Origin: Paraphysomonas bandaiensis
Taxonomy: Eukaryota; Chrysophyceae
Assembly: GCA_965644295.1 (NCBI GenBank)
Contig: CBFFRP010000164.1
Location: 1-64,000 of the forward strand
Reading direction: 5' to 3'
Length of the DNA stretch: 64,000 nt
In this document: positions 54,950 through 64,000 of the stretch, in pieces
Numbering within the stretch: position 1 is the stretch's first letter
Layout of the letters: the number at the start of each line of letters is the position of its first letter
Notes under the pieces: generated by a model
The model's input: only the letters and a program-made list of their open reading frames with translations
Databases searched by the model: none
Told to the model about the DNA's origin: nothing
Program-made: the position numbers and the translations under genes

Positions 54950-55349
54950 GTGAATGTCTGATTATTAGCAATAAGCTCCCACATACAGAACTAATATAGC
55001 AAAACAGTTTAACTAAGTAGTGCATAACTCTGATATCCTACTATTTAGCACTACGAAAGCTGCTTGGTATCGCCGCAAGCACCAAGGTGCAACCACTTTC
55101 GCCCTCTGTCCTTAAGGTGAACTAGCCCGGATCATTGACTTCAGTAGGCAGCCAAATACCTCGGACGCCCTTGAGGTGGGCCCATTCCGAATAAATATTA
55201 TTCGTCAAGGCCCAAAGACGTCTACATTAGTGACACTAATTAGTGTCTCTTACTTGTACCACACAAGCACTTGGCTATGAGTGAATTTTCTTCTAGCCAC
55301 TAATTGATGCAAGGTCTCAACGCCTATTGCTAAATAATCAGACATTCAC
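54950..55349. mobile_element. 400-bp MITE with 24-bp terminal inverted repeats and TA flanks
   Basis: The left end GTGAATGTCTGATTATTAGC and the right end (reverse complement GTGAATGTCTGATTATTTAG) are inverted repeats of about 24 bp, differing by one T. TA lies immediately outside each (54948-54949 and 55350-55351), as for Tc1/mariner-type insertions. The interior has smaller palindromes (ttccgaataaatattattcg). Its right end shares agcaataggcgtt...ttagtggctaga (reverse strand) with sequences near 29612 and 58610. Confidence 0.75.
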
Positions 55350-56944
55350 TATATGAGTGGATAGAACGATAGAACAACATCTGCTGACTATATATCTATA
55401 TATGCGCTTCACTTAGTTTCACGGAGAAATATCTACGGCACTTATCCCTCAGAAAACCACTAAAAGTTGCAAGTCCGACTTTGTTGAGGGTCTATGGATG
55501 TATCGCTCTTCACATACCTTTAGTATATTTCATTAATATTTTATATCTAAATATGTCCCTAAATATGTCCACAGTGTAGGCCAGAGTTGGGGTATAATGT
55601 TAAAAAGTATTCTATCCGCTTTCTCCCTCTACCACGACTTCCTTACATTGGAGAAGGTATTATTAAATATATTCAAAGTAGTCAAATTATATCATTACAC
55701 TAATTCTAGTAGAACTACCTCTTCAAGCATATAAAAATAAGCATATTCACAAATTAATTAAGGATTAGAGTAATAATATGCATGGTGTGCAGATGAACTA
55801 GGTATTTATAATAAGTATTGAGATTAGCTAGATAATTCGATACACAGAGTTCTATAGCTGAAACTAGCTTATAAAAGAACAGGATTAACTTATTGAGCAA
55901 ATATTGGCTACAGTTTAGAATCTATGAATTATAACCGCTTGTCACAAAAAGTTTTATTGAAGCTTAATAGTGTGCTATGTGATATTGAATAGAGTGACTA
56001 GTGACTGGTGTATAAGATTGTAACTGTCTAACATTGTAAAGTATTCATTGCGGACTGTGTAGTCAATACTAGTAACAAGTATTAAGACTCACTAATTTAC
56101 TACGTCAATAACATATATATAAAATGCATGTGCTTACAACAGGGTACAATGAAATAACAATTGTCGGAATTATCATCAGACTGTATAAGATACGTAAATG
56201 TGCACGAAATGCTATTATGAGATTGATTCTAGTGCTCCTTCATGTTTTACCGTCATACTATTAGGCTCTACTTTTTATGTAAAGTCTCTTTATTTTCTCT
56301 TTAACTAATACAAAGGGTATAATTCATTGAATATTACAACTAGCTATCAGAAATCTTAGTTACAAATTGCAATGAATAGCGGGAAAATGGTAATATTAAC
56401 CGAATATTAATCAATTGAGTTTGACGTTAACCGCATTCAGTTAACTTATTATAAGTGTCGAAATAGCTCCAAACAGTCAGTGCGCAGTGCCGCGTATACA
56501 GAAAACTTTCGAAATGAAATATAGTGTGTAGCAGGGATAGGGAACAATATATTGTATTGCAATATATTGTAAAATATATTGATTGGTGGACTGGTCTACA
56601 CTACATTATATATTGATTACTACACTGTGTAGTATGTAGACATCTGAAACTGACGCCAGGTAGAATTTTACGTAGTGATCCATCTGTACTTGATTGTGGC
56701 ACAGTGAGTTAATTGATTACCAAGAAGGACGGTTCTTAAAAAGTACAACGAAGTGTCATGCATGGCACCTGTTAGAACATAAAAATGTATCAATAAAAGC
56801 CTCAGGGGCTACTACTCTTAAGATTACAATTAAAATACTTACAGCTTGATTATTGTATGCTACGAAAATCACCATTATGACAGTCATACATAATTCATAA
56901 CAATAAACAAGTCTTTTAACGTGATATATATATCGAAATTTAGT
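55350..56944. other. Intergenic, AT-rich
   Basis: No gene. Contains a lone copy of the short-element end (56531-56554, gcagggatagggaacaatat) and a self-complementary caatatattg run after it. Confidence 0.5.
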
Positions 56945-57211
56945 TTAAAAGACGAAAGATTTAGAGGTTGGTGTTGAAGGGAATGTACAAGTAGGTGATG
57001 GTGCAGTGGACGGAGATGGAAGGCAGGGGCAGGACTTAACTTCTGCGAGATTAACGCGAGACTTCACTTGCGGGGGAGATTTTGTACTGCGGTCACCACT
57101 TGATGTGGAATTCATGATGTTACGTTGATTCTGCATTATCAGCGCGTACTTCTTCTCGGGGACTGATGGCGAACCCTCCTCCTTGCTCGACGGGTTATCT
57201 TTATTTTTCAT
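56945..57211 (-). CDS. Small Ser/Pro-rich hypothetical protein
   Basis: 88 codons, ATG to TAA. Composition is distinct from the surroundings (GC-richer), with KNKDNPSSKEEGSPSVPEKK at the start and repeated PSPSTAPSPT/PSTPTS at the end. No membrane segment or known domain. Length, clean boundaries and composition argue for a real small gene or a last exon. Divergent from the phosphatase gene at 57657. Confidence 0.45.
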   Translation of the reverse strand: MKNKDNPSSKEEGSPSVPEKKYALIMQNQRNIMNSTSSGDRSTKSPPQVKSRVNLAEVKSCPCLPSPSTAPSPTCTFPSTPTSKSFVF

Positions 57212-57656
57212 CGTTTATGTCTTATATCCCATTGGCAAAACAGACATTAAAGTAGTGATTGATGGGAAAAGTATGTTGGATAAATGCGACTGTTGTTCCA
57301 TCTCCTGCTGTTCTCCATATGTTGCAACCGTATGCATATATACACCAGTACGTACCACATACGATGCTTCAATGTCACAGGGACACCAATATATGGTATA
57401 CCAGTATATACCGTATGTATACTGTATATGAAACGACATTCAATGGATTGTATTGTAATCGGTATTCTACGTATTAATGTATGGTATGTATGGTGTGCAG
57501 TATATATGTATACCTATACGTGTATATGGGTATATGGCATGTTTGGTATCTGTGTTTATATGTGTAGATAGAAGGTTGTGGTGGCTGGAAGTAGTCAGTC
57601 AGTTCATATCGTTTACTTGTTTGTATTGAATAATATTGTATTCGTATAGTAATTGA

Positions 57657-58385
57657 ATGATTACAATGCGCAGTCTTATGAGAGGAAACTTTATCTTTCG
57701 AAAGATTGAGTCAGTGCCTATAAGACTAACCCACACGAGATCGTTGCCACGACTACAAGTTGTCATGGATATTGACGAGTGTATGATTCATACTGTAGAT
57801 ATGGCAGGCTATTACCGTCAAAATGAAGATAGAAAGGAAGGAGTCAGTAGAATAATTGAAGGTATTGACTCGCATGTACTGAAATGTGAAGACGGTGTTG
57901 AAGCTATAGTTCATCATAGACCTGGTCTACTTGATTATCTTCGAATGATCAGTGAGTTTACGGATGTATACGCATTTACTGCGGCAATGCCTGTATATGC
58001 GCGTCCATTGATAAAGCATTTGGACCCCGACCAAAGTATATTTAAAAACGTTTGGTACAGAGAATCGTGTACGAAGATTAAAATTCCTGAAGGAGAATTT
58101 TACACTAAGGATCTTGCCAAAGCTATGGGGGAAGTGTTTAATGACAAACGTACAATTTTGGTTGATAACAATATATTATCATTTATTCCACAGCCCATGA
58201 ATGGAATTCCAGTACCATGCTTTTACGATAACCCTAACGACTTCGTACTTGCAACTGTTCACAGTGTTTTGCAGACGCTGGACAATGAAAGTGATGTAAA
58301 GCCTCTACTGCACCAGGCATATAGAGTACGTACAAGAATAGATTCGATACCAGAAATTAGAGAGCTTTGGCAACAGTCACAGTAA
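57657..58385 (+). CDS. FCP1/TIM50-type (NLI-interacting-factor-like) HAD phosphatase domain protein
   Basis: 242 residues, single exon. The FCP1-homology domain starts at about residue 33: QVVMDIDECMIHTVDM carries the DxDxx(T/V) nucleophile motif of the HAD superfamily, with ECMIHT for the usual ETLVHS. Then HHRPGLLDYLRMISEF, DVYAFTAAMPVYARPLIKHL, FYTKDLAKAM, ILVDNNILSFIPQPMNGIPV and the late Asp pair. Members are nuclear Ser/Thr phosphatases or the mitochondrial import receptor TIM50. The Arg-rich leader (MRSLMRGNFIFRKIESV) could be a mitochondrial presequence, but no membrane segment is seen, so TIM50 itself is unlikely. The nucleophile Asp and acid Asp are present, so activity is plausible. 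Confidence 0.85.
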   Translation: MITMRSLMRGNFIFRKIESVPIRLTHTRSLPRLQVVMDIDECMIHTVDMAGYYRQNEDRKEGVSRIIEGIDSHVLKCEDGVEAIVHHRPGLLDYLRMISEFTDVYAFTAAMPVYARPLIKHLDPDQSIFKNVWYRESCTKIKIPEGEFYTKDLAKAMGEVFNDKRTILVDNNILSFIPQPMNGIPVPCFYDNPNDFVLATVHSVLQTLDNESDVKPLLHQAYRVRTRIDSIPEIRELWQQSQ

Positions 58386-58546
58386 TTATGTTTGCATATC
58401 TGAGTGATAATAATATTATTTAGTTTACACTTTACACATCACTGTTTATTGATGAAGCAAGGATCACATAGATATATTTTATTGTGGAAGTTACATATAG
58501 ACTATCACCAACTGCACTGGAATTATATTTTATAGAATATTCTATA

Positions 58547-58947
58547 TACCATATATAATTCCAAACCATTTTACTATGAGCAATGACATGGATGGATATA
58601 TATTGAAAGTCTTTAGCAATAGGCGTTAAAAATCTGCACCAGCTTAGTGGCTAGATGGGCAAACTAGTCAAGCTAGACAAGCATCTACCATTTACTAACT
58701 AGTGTAAACTCTTGTACGCTACGAGAACTATGTAGGGGCGTTGAACAACGTACACTGCCTACTGCCTACAGCATGACAAGTGAAAGCAGTGATCTAAGTC
58801 AACTACTGCCACACTGGAATGCTTAAGACTACACATACATTTTGTGCAGTTTGCATCTGGGACTTCCTTATGTGCCTCACGGCAACCAGGGGAAGCAGCG
58901 ATATACCATATATAATTCCAAACCATTGTCCTATGAGCAATGATATG
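58547..58947. repeat. 44-bp direct repeats flanking a MITE-like core
   Basis: taccatatataattccaaac (then catt.tactatgagcaatga.atg) occurs at 58547-58590 and 58904-58947. The DNA between carries agcaataggcgttaaaaat...ttagtggctagatg, the core shared with 29612 and the right end of the 55-kb MITE. Confidence 0.6.
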
Positions 58948-59094
58948 TATGTATAAGTGTATATGCATAATGCATACGGTAACGTTTAAAATCAAATATT
59001 GCTTCACTGCACAAACTCACCGGAAGGTACGAATAATCAATCCGAAGGCAATGAAGTACCCCAAAAATGTCGACATCAATCTGATAACTGTTAA

Positions 59095-59131
59095 TGATTG
59101 ATCATGAGTTACGTGCGATCATGATCAATAG
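59095..59131. repeat. Palindrome around attgatcatga
   Basis: attgatcatgag...gatcatgatcaat pairs as a stem with a short loop. Function unknown. Confidence 0.5.
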
Positions 59132-59350
59132 AACATAACATGACATACATAATAGGCAGAGCGTACTGATCTAAACTTACCTGCTCTATTCATAAGAAAG
59201 CCGACTAAGCATATACATATGTTTTTATAATAATACATATTATGTGTGGTGGTGTACCCTATGCCCCTGCACACACAACCAGTAAGAAGAATCCACACTA
59301 CAATACACATACCATACACATGCAATACCATACAATGCGCTTACCAAGCA

Positions 59351-59485
59351 ATGGATACCAACGAGCACGAGCAGAAGCCCCCAGCTGCTCCACAAGCACC
59401 ATGTTCAACACGACCCCGGCTTCCGGCCTACGTGCAGCAGCTATACATACTAGAGGTGCGGGGAGTGCTGGCATGGATTGGGTAG
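59351..59485 (+). CDS. Short GC-rich ORF, possibly a first exon
   Basis: 44 codons (MDTNEHEQKPPAAPQAPC, LPAYVQQLYILEVRGVLAWI), much GC-richer than its surroundings. It ends shortly before a GTAGCA that could be a donor, but no following exon was found. Could be a small protein, a dead gene fragment or chance. Confidence 0.25.
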   Translation: MDTNEHEQKPPAAPQAPCSTRPRLPAYVQQLYILEVRGVLAWIG

Positions 59486-59509
59486 CATATATAGCAACGT
59501 AGTCTGTCT

Positions 59510-60836
59510 AGGGTATTTATGGAGAGTATAGATAGTATATAAATTATATAAAGAAATAAGATAGATATTTTTATTTAGTAATATTCAGCTTAGATAGCTA
59601 AATTATTTCATACGATTGTTGGGTATTGTATTAAAGCTGAGGATCTGCTGATGCTATTTATTTCACTGATATGCCTATCTTTCTCTACCTATCATAATCG
59701 AACATAGGGCAACACGGTCAGCCATCGCGCCGCTTCTCATATGTAATGTACTCATGTATATGTTAAGAGGTACAGTACATATCTGACTATATAAATTGTT
59801 AAAAAGAATCAGGATATATATTCAGGACTCTTCCAAACAGTTATATTATTTTTTTATTTATTGACAATGAGTTTGATTTCATTTGCATTAACTTTTGTAC
59901 TCTCTAAACTTAACTGATATTTTACGAGTATAAGCATTTATAGCATTTTTTATCCTAGATATATGTATGTGCTTGAAAAAGTAGATGCGCAGTGAAATAT
60001 TGATTATAAATGTACAATATGCTTACGGACATACAATCTATGATAACACGTATCCAATATCTTCAAATAAAAGAGCTCAAAATCCTCCAGACTTTGATTT
60101 TGAAAACATTCGTTCAATATTATAGGCCCACCTTCAATCCTTGGAAGTATTGAATGCTTAACGTTTCATAGATCATGTATGTTTCACTAACATGTAAGAG
60201 AGCAAGAATGGCTTTACTACTATACATGTATGATGAATGCACTGGAACTGTATAGTATATTATTTTCCAAATCACAAACCAACTCTACGTGTTATATTAT
60301 TTAGACACCACTACGACATACTGTCATGGAATGTTGAAAGCAAACTCGTAGAGTAATACAGTAATACTATTCCTTTATCAGGCACAGAAATAATGTGGAT
60401 GCTTCAACCACTCGTTGATGTGCATCTAATTTCTATGTAAATTAAATTATATAATACTATTCACTATACAGCCATGCAGTGTTGTTTCATAAGATTTGTC
60501 AGATACGTATATACGCTATGTTGTATAAGGGCGTAGTAACGAAGTGATTGTTGCCAACGAGCGCAGAGTATGCTATAGCACTTGAGATACACACCACAAA
60601 GTGGTTTGCTACCGCAATGTGAATTATGCTCAGCAGTACTCAATTACAAAATACGCACAATGATATTAATTATTCCATATTCGTTGAGTAAGCTATATTT
60701 ATTACAGCGACCGCCAGATATCAAGGAATGGAGGCAGCATATATTTTTATATGAGTATACCAAGAGTTCGATCATAAAACGATAAAATAGTATGTGCTAA
60801 CATGCATTGCGAACAACTCAGTTCTCGCAAAAAGAA
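59510..60836. other. Intergenic, AT-rich
   Basis: No coding signal or clear repeat. Runs of A/T; nothing I can name. Confidence 0.5.
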
Positions 60837-61694
60837 TCATAGTAAGTTACTGTTGTCATCACCTCGGGATTTCATCCATCCTCTGTTTGTTAGAACAAGT
60901 CCTCCAATCAGCAGACCAGCAACTAACACAACTCCAACAGAGAGTAGTATTTTGGTTAGTGTATTCCACTCGTTGATCGACCATTCATCATCATCGTCAC
61001 TTTTATCAGATAAAGGCACAACGCCACACTCATCAGATTCCACAAGCTCTGCACACACAAGACGCGCGCCCCCATTTTTGCAGTGGAAGACAATCGACTG
61101 CCACTGGTGAGACACCGCATCCCCTTGCTTGAAATTTGCAATATAAGGTGGTTGATAGTCAATGTATCCTGTTAGCTCTTCATATACTCTTCCTGTAGAT
61201 GTGGTAGCACCAAATTTTCCCGATAGATCTCCAACTTCACAAAAGGCATATCTACCGTTTTCATAGTTGGAAGTGTTGCAAGAATATTCATATGGTGGTG
61301 TGCTTGTAGCTGTGCGTCCCAAATCTTCACAAAGTCCACCGCTTCCAGAATCCTCAGAGGCCTGACTGCACGCAAGGTTAGGGTCGAAATGGTTTCCAGT
61401 ATAACTCAAACCACAATAGGCATTAGCTCCCGAAGAAACAGAATTATTGTTCCAATATGTATGAATATGATAACTCATTCCTGATGATAAATCACAACTT
61501 CCTTCATCATAATTTGTAAGATCAATAGAAAAGCTGTATACTGCTGTTCCATTATTAATATTCATGTTAAACCAGCCGGTAGCTCCAGCAGCATCAATGC
61601 TGTCAAATGTTGCACAATACTGTTCCCCTAATGTTAATTGAAACATGAGAGGGAACAATAGACACCATGAATTGAAGTGTATTATAGATATCAT
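60837..61694 (-). CDS. Secreted, membrane-anchored Cu/Zn-superoxide-dismutase-like protein
   Basis: 285 residues, single exon. N-terminal signal peptide (about 1-23, ...LLFPLMFQLTLGEQY). The SOD-like beta-barrel spans about 24-210: SYHIHTYWNNN keeps the two copper-site His of the H-x-H motif, YTGNHFDP keeps the bridging-His block, YAFCEVGDLSGKFG matches the SOD loop, and SIVFHCKNGGARLVCAELV corresponds to the final His and the GxRLxC strand. Between GNHFDP and CEVGDLSGKFG sits a Cys-rich insertion where the zinc His/Asp ligands would be. A single C-terminal membrane segment (ILLSVGVVLVAGLLIGGLVL) and a short basic tail follow an acidic linker. Likely cell-surface; may be a copper-only or non-enzymatic SOD-like protein. 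Confidence 0.8.
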   Translation of the reverse strand: MISIIHFNSWCLLFPLMFQLTLGEQYCATFDSIDAAGATGWFNMNINNGTAVYSFSIDLTNYDEGSCDLSSGMSYHIHTYWNNNSVSSGANAYCGLSYTGNHFDPNLACSQASEDSGSGGLCEDLGRTATSTPPYEYSCNTSNYENGRYAFCEVGDLSGKFGATTSTGRVYEELTGYIDYQPPYIANFKQGDAVSHQWQSIVFHCKNGGARLVCAELVESDECGVVPLSDKSDDDDEWSINEWNTLTKILLSVGVVLVAGLLIGGLVLTNRGWMKSRGDDNSNLL

Positions 61695-61743
61695 GATGCT
61701 TGATCGTGTTAGTATTATGATTAGTGAGATAGAGGAGTCTGTC

Positions 61744-61757
61744 TGTATATATATATG
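61744..61757 (-). promoter_or_regulatory. TATA-like run before the SOD-like gene
   Basis: An alternating TA run lies about 50-63 bp upstream of the ATG at 61694. A GTATACC...TACTGCTGTAC cluster lies further upstream at 61892-61917. Confidence 0.35.
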
Positions 61758-62397
61758 TATGTATGTATGCTATGTTGATATCTGCCTATAGATATGGCTG
61801 GTACATGCATCATGTATGCGAATATCGTCTCAGACTTCACATCATCATGATGCATGAAGCAATATGCAGAATATCTTGATGTATGTATCATGTATACCGG
61901 TATATACTGCTGTACTCCGATCTGCTATATCTTGCGCAGCTATATGTATACAGATGTATTTCAATGTATTCCTCGTACTATTGCTATGATATGATTGGCT
62001 GGTTAATGATATACGATATACACACATGATTGATACATCGCATCACTTAACTATGAGAATACACGCATAAGTTAATGATCTTCTAACATCAATCAGTATA
62101 GCACGAATCACAAGCTCTTCTATGAACCATTTCAATGATGTTGTATGTCACTATCATCAAACTTCAATGCTCATCATCTGATATATCAGTGGATCCAATG
62201 GATAATCATACACATGCTTTGGATATATTGTTTCAGTAGTTTGACCACACTGATACACCCTTCTTCATATTATGTTGTTGTTACTGAGATATTTCTACTT
62301 ACTATATTCCAATATTATAACATGAACAGCAAGTTGATATGATATGGAGTGGAGTCATAGACGGCCTCTGGAATAGACGAGACAATCTTTCGAAACA
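61758..62397. other. Intergenic
   Basis: Many short direct repeats of catc/atg phrases. No gene recognised. Confidence 0.4.
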
Positions 62398-62635
62398 CTA
62401 TATCATTGTAATATATCTCTTTTCTTCATAGAGTGGCGTTTGACACTCAGCCCTTACTCCAATTGTTGATACCGCTTTATTCTTTTGTTGTGTAGATTCA
62501 TGCGCCTCAGTTGAGATATTGTCTTTGCTTACTCCGATTGTTGATGCAGCTTTATTCTTTTGTTGTGTAGATTCATGCGCCTCAGTTGAGATATTGTCTT
62601 TGCTTACTGCCGTTGTATAAATATTTTCTTTATAT
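62398..62635 (-). pseudogene. Coding-like repeat relic or terminal exon (25-residue repeat)
   Basis: The minus strand is open from a TGA near 62640 to TAG at 62398 with no ATG at its start. Two copies of a 75-bp unit (62453-62527 and 62528-62602, near-identical) encode SKDNISTEAHESTQQKNKAA twice, followed by STIGVRAECQTPLYEEKRYI. The period is a multiple of three and the frame is undisturbed, so selection on protein is possible. May be the last exon of a gene whose earlier exons I cannot see, or a dead fragment. Confidence 0.35.
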
Positions 62636-62639
62636 AGTC

Positions 62640-63387
62640 ACCTCCTTTACCGATACGATCAAAAACTCAATTTGGAATTGGTAAAGCAACCTCACCAATA
62701 TGAGAGTGGTACATGTGTTAAGAGAATAGTTTCATCGTGCCACCGTAGTGCCTCCTTTTCTTCGTGAATAAACGTTTTGGTGTCGACATTTCAGTGGTAT
62801 TAAATGATAGTACCGTTAGTATATAATGATATATAGTAACGTTTCACTCCTTTACATTTGTGCAGTGTTGCTGCATGTTCTTATTGCATTTTTGATTTTT
62901 TAGTGTTCCTAATATATCTCTATAAAGAGTGATTCAACGCGGTCCAAAGATAGTTTTGAAAATAGAAAGGTCGAAATGACTAACTTCGTCGAAGTATCTA
63001 CTATCCATTATCCGTAGTTTTCGTAATTGCTGAATGAACGACCTGATTTAGGCTGCGCGGGTGTAACCTTACTGCTACAACCTCACCGTTCTGTAATACG
63101 TAGCAATACATGAGGACACTTAGTGCATGTTTAAACCAAAATAGGCTAGTTTGAATGTTTGAATCCTTAACCCTTTACTATTTTGGCAAGATCGAGTCCA
63201 TAATATATAGTAGCCCTAGGGAGCAAGTCCTTCATACATTTATACATATTGACTCGGTTTAATATTGAAAAAGAACACCATTATCCACATACTTTTGATA
63301 CATAAATTATCTTAAGAATTTCAGAACTGACAGCAATAACACCGGTGTAAAGCGGTCAGCTCTCTTACACAAAAACTCCACAAACTC
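62640..63387. other. Intergenic
   Basis: No gene or repeat that I can support. It separates the repeat relic from the stop codon of the DRC11-like gene. Confidence 0.5.
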
Positions 63388-64000
63388 TTACTTTTTACCT
63401 TTACCTTTCTTGTCATCCTCGTTAGCACCGTCCTTTTGCATGCTTTCAATTTTCTTTATCCTGTCGTCCAGACCCGTCACAGCCAGCATGAAGGAAGTGA
63501 ATACTGCCTTATCGTCCTGGTATGTCACCGCTTGAAGAGCTAAGTTCTCAATAAACTCCATCGTGGTTAACGGTCTTGCCTTAATCATTGCCACGCGTCG
63601 ATTAGAAACTATCGTGCGCACGGTTCTCGCAATAGCACCAGCACTATACCCTTCCGATATATGAGCAAGCGAGGACAGATCGATCTTATCTACGCAAGAT
63701 TGTACCAGTTCAGTAATTTGTTGAGGTGTCGGTGGTGGTTGAGGTTTTGTAGCACTGTCAACAGCAGCAAGACGTTCTGCTTGTTTCTTACACCCAATAC
63801 GGATCTGTTCATCGATGTAGTGTCGCCATACAAGTACACGGGACGAGTAGTCTGGATAAGGGAAAAATAGAAAGCGATCAAAGAAATTCTTCAAATCTTT
63901 GACATCACCATTCTCTGGGCTTTTCGATGTTCCAATTATTATTACACGGTGGTGAGTCTCTAACGCTTGATTTTTATACAATAGCAGATCCTTTTTGAAC
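63388..64000 (-). CDS. DRC11/IQCA-like AAA protein, C-terminal part (runs off the window)
   Basis: The frame is open to the window edge (FKKDLLLYKNQALETHHRVI), so the 5' part lies beyond 64000. The visible 204 residues are the second half of an AAA domain and the C-terminal region of IQ- and AAA-domain proteins (IQCA1/DRC11), a subunit of the nexin-dynein regulatory complex on axonemal microtubules. Features: RVIIIGTSKSPENGDVKDLK (strand leading to sensor 1), NFFDRFLFFPYPDYSSRVLVW (arginine-finger-type segment DRF), SLAHISEGYSAGAIARTVR (sensor-2 helix with GYSAGAI), RPLTTMEFIENL, and the Lys-rich tail DDKKGKGKK. Indicates a motile flagellum or cilium at some life stage. Confidence 0.85.
   Translation of the reverse strand, partial: FKKDLLLYKNQALETHHRVIIIGTSKSPENGDVKDLKNFFDRFLFFPYPDYSSRVLVWRHYIDEQIRIGCKKQAERLAAVDSATKPQPPPTPQQITELVQSCVDKIDLSSLAHISEGYSAGAIARTVRTIVSNRRVAMIKARPLTTMEFIENLALQAVTYQDDKAVFTSFMLAVTGLDDRIKKIESMQKDGANEDDKKGKGKK

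Noticed and set aside
57657-58385. Calling the FCP1-type protein TIM50
   Set aside because: The presequence-like leader fits, but the single membrane segment expected in TIM50 is not visible; only the phosphatase-domain call is supported.

Overview
The window is nuclear DNA of a unicellular eukaryote. Evidence: genes interrupted by many 49-61 bp GT-AG introns (donors GTATGT, GTAAGT, GTATAC), AT-rich intergenic DNA, TATA-like boxes 40-100 bp before several ATGs, a cytosolic ribosomal protein gene (uS9/RPS16), sterol C-24 methyltransferase, a soluble-adenylyl-cyclase-type protein and the C-terminus of a DRC11/IQCA-type axonemal AAA protein. The organism is therefore probably sterol-making and flagellated. 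A stramenopile-like protist is my best guess, but no single feature proves it.

Layout. 0.4-6.0 kb: decayed LINE-type retrotransposon (minus strand) with OTU-like, SET and APE-type endonuclease domains, no reverse transcriptase visible, abutting a truncated DUF305 gene. 7-8.2 kb: sterol methyltransferase. 10.7-15.8 kb: a remarkable ~1662-residue protein with six zinc-ribbon/helical modules, two ubiquitin-interacting motifs, a TKL-like kinase and a C-terminal TIR domain. 16.1-28 kb: a nested mobile region. A Crypton-like tyrosine-recombinase gene is split, with its N-terminal part at 16.5-17.4 kb and its C-terminal part at 27.5-27.9 kb. Between the halves lies an inverted duplication of a divergent gene pair, and inside that a Ty3/gypsy-type LTR element with two LTRs that look identical. 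28.3-30.3 kb: hairpin, hAT relic, Ty1/copia relic.

31.8-36.2 kb: a multi-exon gene that appears to join a long coiled-coil/helical protein to a GT25 glycosyltransferase domain. 36.8-37.5 kb: acireductone dioxygenase (methionine salvage). 38.1-40.1 kb: five-exon AidB-like acyl-CoA dehydrogenase. 42.0-42.3 kb: second copia relic. 43.7-50.6 kb: a single-exon 2286-residue protein fusing a tandem sAC-type cyclase, P-loop NTPase, PH, C2, GYF and class I cyclic-nucleotide phosphodiesterase. 51.0-51.6 kb: RPS16. 53.6-54.8 kb: unknown protein with a weak dUTPase-like look. 55 kb: 400-bp TA-flanked MITE. 57.7-58.4 kb: FCP1/TIM50-type phosphatase. 60.8-61.7 kb: secreted, membrane-anchored Cu/Zn-SOD-like protein. 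63.4 kb to the right edge: DRC11/IQCA-like AAA protein (partial).

The genes are not an operon-like set; they are ordinary, mostly divergent eukaryotic genes separated by transposon debris. The most notable items are the cyclase-phosphodiesterase fusion, the zinc-ribbon/UIM/kinase/TIR protein, the inferred GT25 fusion gene, the OTU-SET LINE and the split recombinase with its inverted cargo. Exon joins were worked out by eye from reading frame, splice consensus and family conservation. No transcript or database evidence was available.
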